From assembly GCA_017645645.1 (NCBI GenBank), contig JAGCOB010000017.1, positions 1-64,000 on the forward strand: 64,000 nucleotides of DNA, given 5' to 3'. Of this stretch, positions 7,400 through 16,082 are shown in pieces; the stretch's first letter is position 1; each line of letters opens with the position of its first letter. The translations under genes and the position numbers were made by a program. A model generated the notes under the pieces. That model ran no database searches and was not told the origin of the DNA. It saw only the letters and a program-made list of their open reading frames with translations. Source of the DNA: Prevotella sp. (GTDB taxonomy: Bacteria; Bacteroidota; Bacteroidia; Bacteroidales; Bacteroidaceae).

Positions 7400-8940
7400 T
7401 ATTGCAATTTCTTAAGCAAACTAGCGATACTTACCTTATCCTCGATGATAGCGGCGAGGTCAGAGATATTCACACGCTCCTGCTCCATCGTGTCACGGAA
7501 ACGAAGCGTTACCTTGCCATCGTTCAAAGAATCATGGTCGACAGTGACGCAGTAAGGAGTACCAATGGCATCCTGACGACGATAACGTTTGCCGATAGAG
7601 TCTTTCTCATCATACTGGCAGTTGAAGTGGAACTTCAGGTCGTTGATAATCTCACGTGCCTTCTCGGGCAGACCGTCTTTCTTCACCAACGGCATGACAG
7701 CGAGTTTCACAGGTGCCAAAGCAGCAGGCAACTTCAGGACAACACGCGTCTCTCCATTCTCCAACTGCTCCTCGCAGAATGAATGACACATAATAGAGAG
7801 GAACATACGGTCGACACCAATAGAGGTCTCGATAACGAACGGCGTATAACTCTCATTGGTTTGCGGATCAAAGTATTTGATGCTCTTGCCAGAGTATTTC
7901 TCATGCTGGGAGAGGTCGAAGTTGGTACGAGAATGAATACCCTCCACTTCCTTGAAGCCGAACGGCATCTTGAACTCGATATCGGTAGCGGCATTAGCAT
8001 AGTGTGCCAGTTTGTCGTGGTCGTGGAAACGGTAGTTCTCAGCACCGAAGCCAAGAGCCTGATGCCAAGCCATACGTGTCTGCTTCCACTTCGGGAACCA
8101 CTCCAACTCCGTGCCAGGAGCTACGAAGAACTGCATCTCCATCTGTTCGAACTCACGCATACGGAAAATGAACTGGCGGGCGACAATCTCATTACGGAAC
8201 GCCTTACCAATCTGGGCGATACCGAAAGGAATTTTCATACGACCTGTCTTCTGCACATTCAAGTAGTTCACGAAGATACCCTGAGCCGTCTCAGGACGCA
8301 GGTACACCTTCATCGAGCCGTCAGCAGAGGCGCCCATCTCGGTAGAGAACATCAGGTTGAACTGACGAACGTCTGTCCAGTTACGTGTACCGCTGATAGG
8401 ACAAACTATCTCCTCGTCAAGAATAATCTGCTTCAACTCCTCCAAGTCAGGACCCTGCATGGCAGCAGCATAGCGGGCATGGAGGTTGTCGCGTTTCTCC
8501 TTCGTCTCCTTTACACGCTCACTGGTCTCCATATACTTAGCCTCATCGAAGCTATCGCCGAAACGCTTGCGAGCCTTCTCAACCTCCTTCTGGATCTTCT
8601 CGTCATACTTGGCAATCTGGTCCTCGATAAGCACATCGGCACGATAGCGCTTCTTCGAGTCACGGTTGTCAATAAGGGGGTCATTGAAAGCATCAACGTG
8701 TCCGGATGCCTTCCATATCGTGGGGTGCATAAAGATGGCTGAGTCAATGCCCACAATATTCTCGTGCAGTAATACCATCGACTTCCACCAGTATTCCTTA
8801 ATATTATTCTTCAACTCAACACCATTCTGACCATAGTCATACACAGCGCCTAATCCATCGTAGATGTCACTGCTGGGAAATACAAAACCATACTCCTTAC
8901 AGTGGCTCACAATTTTCTTAAAAACATCTTCTTGTGCCAT
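7399..8940 (-). CDS. glyQS: Glycyl-tRNA synthetase
   Basis: This is a 513-residue class II aminoacyl-tRNA synthetase of the single-chain alpha2 type, which charges tRNA-Gly. N-terminal FKKIVSHCKEYGFVFPSSDIYDG, motif 2 in the segment FRNEIVARQFIFRMREFEQMEMQ and motif 3 near IETSIGVDRMFLSIM are all present, with the anticodon-binding domain at the C-terminus. A promoter-like TTTTGTACCTTTG lies about 30 nt upstream on the minus strand. It is divergent from tRNA-Val(CAC) and parC. Confidence 0.96.
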   Translation of the reverse strand: MAQEDVFKKIVSHCKEYGFVFPSSDIYDGLGAVYDYGQNGVELKNNIKEYWWKSMVLLHENIVGIDSAIFMHPTIWKASGHVDAFNDPLIDNRDSKKRYRADVLIEDQIAKYDEKIQKEVEKARKRFGDSFDEAKYMETSERVKETKEKRDNLHARYAAAMQGPDLEELKQIILDEEIVCPISGTRNWTDVRQFNLMFSTEMGASADGSMKVYLRPETAQGIFVNYLNVQKTGRMKIPFGIAQIGKAFRNEIVARQFIFRMREFEQMEMQFFVAPGTELEWFPKWKQTRMAWHQALGFGAENYRFHDHDKLAHYANAATDIEFKMPFGFKEVEGIHSRTNFDLSQHEKYSGKSIKYFDPQTNESYTPFVIETSIGVDRMFLSIMCHSFCEEQLENGETRVVLKLPAALAPVKLAVMPLVKKDGLPEKAREIINDLKFHFNCQYDEKDSIGKRYRRQDAIGTPYCVTVDHDSLNDGKVTLRFRDTMEQERVNISDLAAIIEDKVSIASLLKKLQ

Positions 8941-9048
8941 AAAAAAACTATAAATTCAAAATTATGGGGGCAAAGGTACAAAATATTTCCCGAATAAATT
9001 GCATAATTTAGAAATTATTAGTACCTTCGCAACCGTAAACTTAAAGTC

Positions 9049-9123
9049 AGGGGCGTAGCCCAGTTGGTTTAGAGCGCTGCAGTCACATTGCAGAGGTCAT
9101 CGGTTCGAGCCCGATCGTCCCTA
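9049..9123 (+). tRNA. tRNA-Val (anticodon CAC)
   Basis: A 75-nt cloverleaf: acceptor AGGGGCG pairs with CGTCCCT, the anticodon arm is CTGCA-GTCACAT-TGCAG, and the T arm is ATCGG-TTCGAGC-CCGAT. The anticodon at loop positions 3-5 is CAC, reading GUG. Unusual points are A at position 1, G at loop position 32 and a C-A mismatch in the D stem. CCA is not encoded. It ends 45 nt before parC. Confidence 0.85.
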
Positions 9124-9168
9124 CTTTGAGAAGGAAACCTTTTCCTATTACTATATAACCTCGCATTC

Positions 9169-11877
9169 ATGGACGACGATATCAAGGATGTTTCAGAAAA
9201 CTCAGAGTACTCGGAGAACTCAGAAGCCCCAGAGATTCTAGAAGACTCTGTTTCTCATTCTGACTATAAACCTGTCAACCGTTTCGACGCGGCAGCAGTA
9301 CACCACCTAGCCGGCATGTACCAGAACTGGTTTCTGGATTATGCCAGTTATACCATTCTTGACCGTGCCGTACCTCATATCGAAGACGGACTGAAACCCG
9401 TCCAGCGACGTATCCTGCACTCTATGAAGCGCATGGATGACGGACGTTTCAACAAAGTGGCAAATATCGTGGGACATACCATGCAATTTCACCCCCACGG
9501 TGATGCCTCCATCGGTGACGCACTAGTACAGTTAGGACAGAAAGACCTGTTGATAGAGACACAGGGAAACTGGGGGAACATCTTGACAGGCAACAAAGCG
9601 GCAGCACCCCGATATATCGAGGCACGCTTGTCGAAATTCGCCCTGGAAACGGTATTCAATCCCAAGACGACGGAGTGGAAGATGTCGTATGACGGCAGAA
9701 ACAAGGAACCTATCACGTTGCCTGTGAAGTTTCCGTTGTTGTTGGCACAGGGGGCCGAAGGTATCGCCGTAGGACTCTCTACCAAGATTCTCCCCCACAA
9801 TTTCGTGGAAATCTGTGATGCTGCCGTCTCTTACCTGCATGGAGAGGACTTCAGACTCTATCCTGACTTCCCCACAGGCGGCTCTATTGACGTATCGAAA
9901 TACAATGACGGACAGCGTGGCGGTGTCATCAAGGTACGTGCTAAGATTGAGAAGATAGACCAAAAGACCCTCGTTATCCGTGAGATACCTTTCTCCAAAA
10001 CAACAGAGAGTCTGATAGACTCCATTTTGAAGGCGGTAGAGAAAGGGAAAATCAAGGCACGTCACGTGGAGGACCTGACAGCGGCAAAGGTGGAGATACA
10101 GGTACAACTCGCCCCTGGCGTCTCTTCCGACAAGACCCTGGATGCACTCTATGCCTTCTCTGATTGTGAGATTAATATCTCACCCAACTGCTGTGTCATT
10201 GAGGACAACAAGCCACAGTTCCTCACCATCTCGGATGTGCTGCGTCACTCTGTGGACCGCACAAAAGACCTCATCCGACAGGAACTGGAGATCCGCAAGG
10301 GTGAACTGCTGGAACAATTGCATTTCTATTCCCTGGAAAAAATATTCATTGAAGAGCGTATCTATAAGGATAAGAAATTTGAGAATGCTCCGACAGTGGA
10401 TGCCGTCTGCGAACATATCGACGACCGCTTGACTCCCTATTATCCGCAAATGATTCGGGAGGTCACCAAAGAAGACATCTTGAAACTGCTGGAAATCAAG
10501 ATGCAGCGCATCCTGAAATTCAACAAGGACAAGGCGGATGAGTTGATGGCTCGCATCAAGGCAGAGATTGATGAGATAGACCATGACCTTGCCAATCTTG
10601 TGGAAGTCACCGCCAATTGGTTTACATACCTCAAAGACAAGTACGGTAAAGACCATCCACGCCTGACAGAGATTCGCAACTTCGACACCATCGAGGCAAC
10701 AAAGGTGGTGGAGGCCAACCAGAAACTCTACATCAACCGTTCGGATGGCTTCATCGGTACAGGACTGAAGAAAGACGAGTTCGTCTGCAACTGCTCGGAC
10801 ATCGACGATATTATTATCTTCTATAAGGATGGTAAGTTCAAAGTTGTCCGTGTGGCAGAGAAGCTGTTCGTCGGCAAGAATATCCTTTGGTTAGGAGTCT
10901 TTAAGAAAAACGACCAGCGTACTATCTATAATGTGGTATACCGTGACGGCAAGAAAGGCATCTACTTCATCAAACGATTCAATGTGCCAAATATCATCCG
11001 TGACCGTGAATATGATATCACAGCAGGTACACCAGGCTCAAAAGTGATTTACTTCACAGCAAATCCTAATGGTGAGGCAGAAGTCATCAAGGTAACGCTC
11101 GATCCTGCTCCGAAACTCAAGAAGGTCATCTTTGACAAGGACTTCTCTGAAGTGCTTATCAAGGGGCGTACCGCCAAGGGACTCATCCTGACGAAGTTCC
11201 AGATACACCGTATTGGACTGAAAATTGCCGGACGCTCCACCTTAGGCGGACGGATGGTGTGGTATGACCCTGATGTCAACCGCTTGAATTATGATGAGCA
11301 CGGACATTTGCTCGGTGAATTCAACGATGGTGACCAGATCCTCGTCATCTTGAAGAATGGTGACTATTACCTGACGAACTTCGACGTGAACAACCATTTC
11401 GAGGATAATATAGCCATCATCGAGAAATACAAAGCGGACAAGGTGTGGAGTTGTGTGCTCTTCGATGCCGACAACCAAGGCTATCCGTATGTCAAGCGTT
11501 TCCAGATGGAGGCTTCCAAGAGAAAACAGAACTACATTGGAGAGAATCCCAACTCACAACAGGTTCTATTGACAGATCAGGTATATCCTCACATCCAAGT
11601 GACCTATGGCGGTGCAGACGAATATCGTGGAACTGAGGATTTTGACGTAGAGCAGTTTATTGCCGTTAAAGGCTATAAGGCAAAAGGTAAGCGACTGACG
11701 ACCTACCAGATTGAAAGTATCGTCGAACTCGAGCCGACAAGATTCCCAGAACCAGAACCGGAACCAGAACCAGAGCAGGAACCAGAAACTCCGGAGAGCT
11801 CTGAGAGTTCTGAGAACTCCGAAGTCCCCCAACCCCTCAGTGAACAACCGTCTCTTTTCTCGGATGAAGACTTCTAG
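9169..11877 (+). CDS. parC: DNA topoisomerase IV subunit A (GyrA/ParC family)
   Basis: This 902-residue protein breaks and rejoins DNA to unlink daughter chromosomes; its partner ParE is not in the window. The N-terminal domain has the HPHGDASIGDAL segment (quinolone-resistance region) and the active-site Tyr149 in RYIEARL. A C-terminal beta-propeller region follows, without a GyrA box (QRRGGKG), which favours ParC over GyrA. The first 28 and last 50 residues are low-complexity acidic sequence (SEN/PEN triplets, then a Glu-Pro run), encoded by a degenerate 9-nt repeat. It is followed by two secreted-protein genes in an overlapping operon. Confidence 0.93.
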   Translation: MDDDIKDVSENSEYSENSEAPEILEDSVSHSDYKPVNRFDAAAVHHLAGMYQNWFLDYASYTILDRAVPHIEDGLKPVQRRILHSMKRMDDGRFNKVANIVGHTMQFHPHGDASIGDALVQLGQKDLLIETQGNWGNILTGNKAAAPRYIEARLSKFALETVFNPKTTEWKMSYDGRNKEPITLPVKFPLLLAQGAEGIAVGLSTKILPHNFVEICDAAVSYLHGEDFRLYPDFPTGGSIDVSKYNDGQRGGVIKVRAKIEKIDQKTLVIREIPFSKTTESLIDSILKAVEKGKIKARHVEDLTAAKVEIQVQLAPGVSSDKTLDALYAFSDCEINISPNCCVIEDNKPQFLTISDVLRHSVDRTKDLIRQELEIRKGELLEQLHFYSLEKIFIEERIYKDKKFENAPTVDAVCEHIDDRLTPYYPQMIREVTKEDILKLLEIKMQRILKFNKDKADELMARIKAEIDEIDHDLANLVEVTANWFTYLKDKYGKDHPRLTEIRNFDTIEATKVVEANQKLYINRSDGFIGTGLKKDEFVCNCSDIDDIIIFYKDGKFKVVRVAEKLFVGKNILWLGVFKKNDQRTIYNVVYRDGKKGIYFIKRFNVPNIIRDREYDITAGTPGSKVIYFTANPNGEAEVIKVTLDPAPKLKKVIFDKDFSEVLIKGRTAKGLILTKFQIHRIGLKIAGRSTLGGRMVWYDPDVNRLNYDEHGHLLGEFNDGDQILVILKNGDYYLTNFDVNNHFEDNIAIIEKYKADKVWSCVLFDADNQGYPYVKRFQMEASKRKQNYIGENPNSQQVLLTDQVYPHIQVTYGGADEYRGTEDFDVEQFIAVKGYKAKGKRLTTYQIESIVELEPTRFPEPEPEPEPEQEPETPESSESSENSEVPQPLSEQPSLFSDEDF
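9196..9251 (+). repeat. Degenerate 9-nt coding repeat in parC (5' copy)
   Basis: Successive 9-mers such as TCAGAAAAC, TCAGAGTAC, TCGGAGAAC and TCAGAAGCC encode Ser-Glu-x triplets. Related repeats occur at the 3' end of the same gene and in two other genes (22937-22981 and 54607-54642). Confidence 0.65.
11740..11835 (+). repeat. Glu-Pro and Ser-Glu coding repeat at the 3' end of parC
   Basis: A CCAGAACCGGAA-type run encodes a Glu-Pro track. It is followed by 9-mers CCGGAGAGC, TCTGAGAGT, TCTGAGAAC and TCCGAAGTC encoding P/S-E-x triplets. This extension is outside the known ParC fold and is probably disordered. Confidence 0.65.
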
Positions 11878-12679
11878 TAAAATATTGGCTTTACTCGCTT
11901 GTCTATCAAGCCTGACTCTAAGCGCTCATGCTCAAAGCGATTCTGCTAAGGTCATTACCAGCAGCAGAATGATTGGTATTGGTGGCACTAACGTGCTGGA
12001 CACCTATCTCTCTGCAGAGCAGTTTAAAGGTGTGGGAGTTAGTTTCCTTGCCACCGTAGAACGTAAGAGGCCCCAGCGCAGATGGAGCACCCTGATGGAA
12101 CATGAAGCCAATCTCTCGTTGGTACATGACCGTGCTAATTCGAAGAAAGAACTGGAGGGCACCTATAATTTCTATTGGGGGAAACTCTATAACTGGCAGT
12201 TCTTTGACAACCGTCTGACACTACAGGCCGGAGGTGTTGCCAATGCAACATTGGGATTTATCTACAACACATCCAACTCCAACAACCCGGCTCAGGCTCG
12301 TGCCCATCTGAACATCATGCCAACAGGTGTGGCTGCCTATCGTTTCACACTATTCGGTAAACCCATGCTAGCTCGCTATGAGTTGAATCTCCCACTGGTG
12401 GGTATCATGTTCTCACCGAACTATGGTCAGTCATACTATGAGATTTTCAATCGCGGCAACTACGATCATAACGTGGTACTAACCTCTTTCGCCAATGCCC
12501 CTGAATGGCGACAGATGTTGACCATCGATGCCAACCTCACTGGCAAATGGATGTTGCGAATCGGTTATCTGGGCAACTACCAGCAATATAAAGTCAACCA
12601 CCTCAAGCAACATGTGTATACCCATCGCTTCCTGATTGGCTTCACCAAACGATTCTCCCTTACCCCACATGCCCTATGA
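11864..12679 (+). CDS. Secreted protein of unknown function (DUF3316-like)
   Basis: This is a 271-residue protein with a signal peptide (cleavage near AHA-QSD). I chose the ATG at 11864, inside the last 14 nt of parC, because the signal sequence begins there; an upstream in-frame start would only translate the parC repeat out of frame. The mature part has many amphipathic beta strands and aromatic girdle-like residues, consistent with an outer-membrane or envelope-associated beta protein. LDTYLSAEQFKGVG near the start resembles the DUF3316 family by memory; no function is known. It overlaps the next gene by ATGA. Confidence 0.75.
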   Translation: MKTSSKILALLACLSSLTLSAHAQSDSAKVITSSRMIGIGGTNVLDTYLSAEQFKGVGVSFLATVERKRPQRRWSTLMEHEANLSLVHDRANSKKELEGTYNFYWGKLYNWQFFDNRLTLQAGGVANATLGFIYNTSNSNNPAQARAHLNIMPTGVAAYRFTLFGKPMLARYELNLPLVGIMFSPNYGQSYYEIFNRGNYDHNVVLTSFANAPEWRQMLTIDANLTGKWMLRIGYLGNYQQYKVNHLKQHVYTHRFLIGFTKRFSLTPHAL

Positions 12680-13683
12680 AAAAATACCTCATACTTCTTA
12701 CTTCTGCCCTCTTACTTTTCTCGGCATGCATCTCCGAGGACGAGCGCCCGGACAATCCTACAGGCAACTTTGAGGCACTGTGGCAGATTATCGACGAGCA
12801 CTACTGCTTCTTCGACTACAAGCAACAGGAGTACGGTCTTGACTGGCAGGAGGTATATAATAAATATAAGGTACGCGTAAACAAGGAAATGACAGAGGTA
12901 CAACTCTTTGAAGTACTCTGTGACATGCTTGCCGAATTGCGCGACGGACACGTCAACCTCTCTACCAGTTATGATGTCGGACGTTACTGGACGTGGCAGG
13001 AGGCATATCCCAAGAATTTCAGCGATAGCCTGTCACGTATCTATATGGGGACAGACTACAAGATTGCCAGTGGACTGCAATACAGAGTACTGGACGACAA
13101 TATCGGCTATATCCGCTATGAGTCTTGTCAAGATCCTATCGGTGAGGGCAATCTGGACGATGTCCTCTCCTACTTCGCCCTGTGTCGTGGTATCATCATC
13201 GATGTCCGCAATAATAGTGGAGGCGACTTGACGAACGCAGAGAAGCTGGCTGCCCGTTTCGTCCATGAGAAAACACTGGTAGGCTATATGCAGCATAAGA
13301 CAGGAAAAGGACATCAGGACTTCAGCAGTATGGAGCCCCAATATCTGGAGCCGTCGAGTAATCTCCGTTGGCATAAACCTGTATGTGTACTGACCAACCG
13401 CTCCGTATTCAGTGCTGCCAACGAGTTTACCTCCATGATGCATGCATTACCCAACGTCAAGATTGTTGGCGACAAAACAGGCGGTGGCTCTGGAATGCCT
13501 ATGAGCAGCAGTCTGCCTAATGGATGGAGCGTCCGTTACTCTGCCTGTCCGATGTACGACAAAGACAAACAACAGACAGAATTTGGTATTGAGCCAGACT
13601 ATAATGTGCAACTGACCGATGAGGATACAATGAAAGGAATTGATACGATTATCGAGGCTGCAAGGAAACTTTTAGTTGAATAA
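12676..13683 (+). CDS. S41 family peptidase, lipoprotein
   Basis: This is a 335-residue protease of the tail-specific/C-terminal-processing family. The lipoprotein signal (LLLFSAC, Cys18) predicts envelope anchoring. After the N-terminal helical segment, with ELRDGHVNL as the family landmark, the catalytic core carries IIDVRNNSGG, Ser246 in NRSVFSAANE and Lys267 in VGDKTGG, matching the Ser-Lys dyad. A recognisable PDZ domain is short or missing. It is translationally coupled to the upstream secreted protein by ATGA, and the two may act together in envelope proteolysis (inferred from coupling only). Confidence 0.9.
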   Translation: MKKYLILLTSALLLFSACISEDERPDNPTGNFEALWQIIDEHYCFFDYKQQEYGLDWQEVYNKYKVRVNKEMTEVQLFEVLCDMLAELRDGHVNLSTSYDVGRYWTWQEAYPKNFSDSLSRIYMGTDYKIASGLQYRVLDDNIGYIRYESCQDPIGEGNLDDVLSYFALCRGIIIDVRNNSGGDLTNAEKLAARFVHEKTLVGYMQHKTGKGHQDFSSMEPQYLEPSSNLRWHKPVCVLTNRSVFSAANEFTSMMHALPNVKIVGDKTGGGSGMPMSSSLPNGWSVRYSACPMYDKDKQQTEFGIEPDYNVQLTDEDTMKGIDTIIEAARKLLVE

Positions 13684-13717
13684 TTTGGTCTTTTCATTTT
13701 TTTATCCTACCTTTGCA
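13682..13717 (+). promoter_or_regulatory. tRNA promoter of the 36-bp type
   Basis: AATTTGG at 13682 and CCTACCTTTGCA ending at 13717 span exactly 36 bp, the same spacing as several protein gene promoters here, but the spacer word CTCACTTATT is absent. It drives tRNA-Leu and tRNA-Val. Confidence 0.7.
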
Positions 13718-13752
13718 CCCGCAAACGACAGAAGCGTCTTAATAAGGGATGA

Positions 13753-13834
13753 GCGCCTGTGGCGGAATTGGTAGACGCGCTAGACTTAGGATCTAGTGTT
13801 TCGCGACGTGCAGGTTCGAGTCCTGTCAGGCGCA
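13753..13834 (+). tRNA. tRNA-Leu (anticodon TAG)
   Basis: An 82-nt class II tRNA: acceptor GCGCCTG pairs with CAGGCGC, the anticodon stem is CTAGA/TCTAG with loop CTTAGGA (anticodon TAG), and there is a short variable arm and a TTCGAGT T-loop. CCA is not encoded. Confidence 0.96.
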
Positions 13835-13852
13835 CGCAGAAAATTGAAAATT

Positions 13853-13926
13853 GTCGGCATAGCTCAGCTGGTTAGAGTATCACCTTGACATGGTGGGGGT
13901 CCTTGGTTCGAGTCCAAGTGTCGACA
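13853..13926 (+). tRNA. tRNA-Val (anticodon GAC)
   Basis: A 74-nt cloverleaf: acceptor GTCGGCA pairs with TGTCGAC, and the anticodon loop TTGACAT gives GAC. It lies 18 nt after tRNA-Leu and is presumably processed from the same transcript. Confidence 0.96.
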
Positions 13927-13928
13927 CA

Positions 13929-13963
13929 AAAAAGGAGCAGCCTCTTCAGGTTGCTCCTTTTTA
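13929..13963. terminator. Hairpin terminator after the tRNA pair
   Basis: AAAGGAGCAGCC and GGTTGCTCCTTTTT form a stem with a 6-nt loop and a T run. It ends the tRNA transcript and also lies just past the stop of the convergent asd gene. Confidence 0.88.
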
Positions 13964-13978
13964 TATGTATAAGCAATC

Positions 13979-14992
13979 TTATTTTACGCTACCAACTTTA
14001 ATTAAATACTCTCCTATCTGAACAGCATTCAGGGCAGCACCCTTACGAATCTGGTCACCAGAGAGCCAGAAGGTAAGACCATTCTCATCAGAGAGGTCCT
14101 TACGGACACGTCCTACATAGACATCATCCTTACCAGCAGTCTCCAACGGCATCGGATAAACGAGGTTGGCAGGATCGTCGACGAGAGTACAGCCAGGAGC
14201 GGCAGCAATCGCCTTCTGTGCCTCCTCGACACTGATAGGACGCTCTGTCTCAATCCATACACTCTCTGAATGACTACGCAGTGATGATACACGGACACAC
14301 ATAGCAGAGCACTTGGCATCAGTATGCATAATCTTTCGTGTCTCGTTATACATCTTCATCTCCTCCTTCGTATAACCATTAGGCTGGAAGACGTCAATCT
14401 GCGGAATGACATTATAAGCCAACTGATGAGGGAATTTCTTGATGGTCTTCACCTCACCTGTCTCTACAATCTCCTTATACTGCTGCTGTAATTCTGCCAT
14501 AGCAACAGCACCGGCACCAGAAGCACTCTGATAGGAAGACACATGGATGCGCTTGATATGACTCAGTTGCTCCAGCGGCTGCAATACCACCACCATCATG
14601 ATGGTCGTACAGTTCGGATTGGCAATGATACCACGCGGACGTTTCAACGCATCCTCTGCATTACACTCAGGCACTACCAAGGGCACATCGTCGTCCATAC
14701 GGAAGGCTGAACTGTTATCTATCATCACACAACCATATTGGGTGATGGTCTCGGCAAACTCCTTCGACGTACCTGCACCTGCAGAGGTAAAGGCGATGTC
14801 GATATCCTTGAAGTCATCGTTATGCTGAAGCAGTTTTACTGTCAGTTCCTTGCCACGGAAAGTATAGGTTCTGCCGGCACTACGCTCTGAGCCGAACAAC
14901 ACCAATTCATCCATGGGGAAATTTCTCTGGTCGAGGATTCTCAAGAACTCCTGACCTACGGCACCTGAGGCACCTACTATTGCAACTTTCAT
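13979..14992 (-). CDS. asd: Aspartate-semialdehyde dehydrogenase
   Basis: This 337-residue enzyme reduces aspartyl phosphate to aspartate semialdehyde, the branch point to lysine/diaminopimelate, threonine and methionine. The N-terminal Rossmann motif [10 protein letters not shown], the active-site Cys128 in IANPNCTTI and the substrate-binding Q-S-A-S-GAG segment are present. Length and motifs are typical. It follows the GMP synthase gene by 29 nt on the same strand and probably shares its promoter. Confidence 0.96.
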   Translation of the reverse strand: MKVAIVGASGAVGQEFLRILDQRNFPMDELVLFGSERSAGRTYTFRGKELTVKLLQHNDDFKDIDIAFTSAGAGTSKEFAETITQYGCVMIDNSSAFRMDDDVPLVVPECNAEDALKRPRGIIANPNCTTIMMVVVLQPLEQLSHIKRIHVSSYQSASGAGAVAMAELQQQYKEIVETGEVKTIKKFPHQLAYNVIPQIDVFQPNGYTKEEMKMYNETRKIMHTDAKCSAMCVRVSSLRSHSESVWIETERPISVEEAQKAIAAAPGCTLVDDPANLVYPMPLETAGKDDVYVGRVRKDLSDENGLTFWLSGDQIRKGAALNAVQIGEYLIKVGSVK

Positions 14993-15021
14993 CTCTCTAA
15001 ATTTTTCCTTTTATACTATTA

Positions 15022-16005
15022 TTACTCCCACTCAATCGTTCCAGTTGGTTTCGGAGTCAGGTCATACAATACTCTGTTTACACCAGGAACCTCCGTGATG
15101 ATTCGTTTCGTGATATGATGCAGCAACTCATAAGGAATCTCCTCGATAGTGGCAGTCATGGCATCACGCGTGTTCACGGCACGAATAATCACAGGCCAAT
15201 CCCAACTACGCTTGTTGTCTTTCACACCTGTTGACTTGTAGTCAGGTACGATAGTGAAATACTGCCATACCTTGCCTTCCAGTCCGTTCTTGGCGAACTC
15301 CTCACGCAGGATAGCATCACTCTCACGCAATGCTTCCAGACGGTCACGTGTAATAGCACCTGTGCAACGAACACCCAGTCCAGGACCAGGGAATGGCTGA
15401 CGATATACCATATTATCGGGCAATCCGAGTTCCTTACCTACGACACGGACCTCGTCCTTAAACAGCAACTTAATCGGCTCTACCAATTCAAACTGCATAT
15501 CCTCAGGCAGTCCACCTACATTGTGGTGTGACTTCACAGGACCAGACTCCACGATATCAGGATAGATAGTACCCTGAGCCAGGAAACTGATACCCTCGAG
15601 CTTACGAGCCTCCTCTTCAAAGACACGGATAAACTCAGCACCGATAATCTTACGCTTCTGCTCGGGATCAGCCACACCAGCCAACTTATCCAAGAAGCGG
15701 TCTGTTGCATCCACATACACCAAGTTAGCGTTCAGTTCATCACGGAACACTTTGATCACCTGCTCAGGCTCACCCTTGCGCAACAATCCATGATTCACAT
15801 GCACTGATACCAACTGCTTACCCACAGCCTTAATCAGCAGTGCAGCCACTACTGAAGAGTCAACACCACCTGAAAGTGCCAACAGCACCTTCTTGTCACC
15901 AATCTGAGCACGCAACTCCTTGATCTGTTCCTCGATGTATTTCTGGGCCAAAGCGGGAGTCGTAATCCTCTCCATATCAGCCGGTCTCACATTACCTGTA
16001 CTCAT
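15022..16005 (-). CDS. guaAb: GMP synthase, ATP-pyrophosphatase subunit only (GuaA C-terminal part)
   Basis: This 327-residue protein matches the C-terminal two thirds of GMP synthase: PP-loop SGGVDS at 45-50, the [12 protein letters not shown] segment, [13 protein letters not shown] and the dimerisation end PTGTIEWE. The N-terminal glutamine amidotransferase domain (about 190 residues) is absent. The gene starts right behind its own promoter, so it is not a broken fragment. Such split enzymes are standard in archaea; most bacterial GuaA are fused. It would need a separate glutaminase subunit or free ammonia to convert XMP to GMP. A second full-length guaA elsewhere in the genome is possible. 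Confidence 0.9.
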   Translation of the reverse strand: MSTGNVRPADMERITTPALAQKYIEEQIKELRAQIGDKKVLLALSGGVDSSVVAALLIKAVGKQLVSVHVNHGLLRKGEPEQVIKVFRDELNANLVYVDATDRFLDKLAGVADPEQKRKIIGAEFIRVFEEEARKLEGISFLAQGTIYPDIVESGPVKSHHNVGGLPEDMQFELVEPIKLLFKDEVRVVGKELGLPDNMVYRQPFPGPGLGVRCTGAITRDRLEALRESDAILREEFAKNGLEGKVWQYFTIVPDYKSTGVKDNKRSWDWPVIIRAVNTRDAMTATIEEIPYELLHHITKRIITEVPGVNRVLYDLTPKPTGTIEWE

Positions 16006-16034
16006 AATATTCTCGTTTTAATTGTAAATATGGG

Positions 16035-16070
16035 TGCAAAGGTACGAATAAGTGAGAACAAAACCAAATT
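16035..16070 (-). promoter_or_regulatory. 36-bp promoter with conserved spacer word (guaA-type gene)
   Basis: Read on the minus strand it begins AATTTGGTTTT, continues with CTCACTTATTCG and ends TACCTTTGCA. It is one of five in this window with the same length and spacer. Confidence 0.8.
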
Positions 16071-16082
16071 TATTGGCAATTA

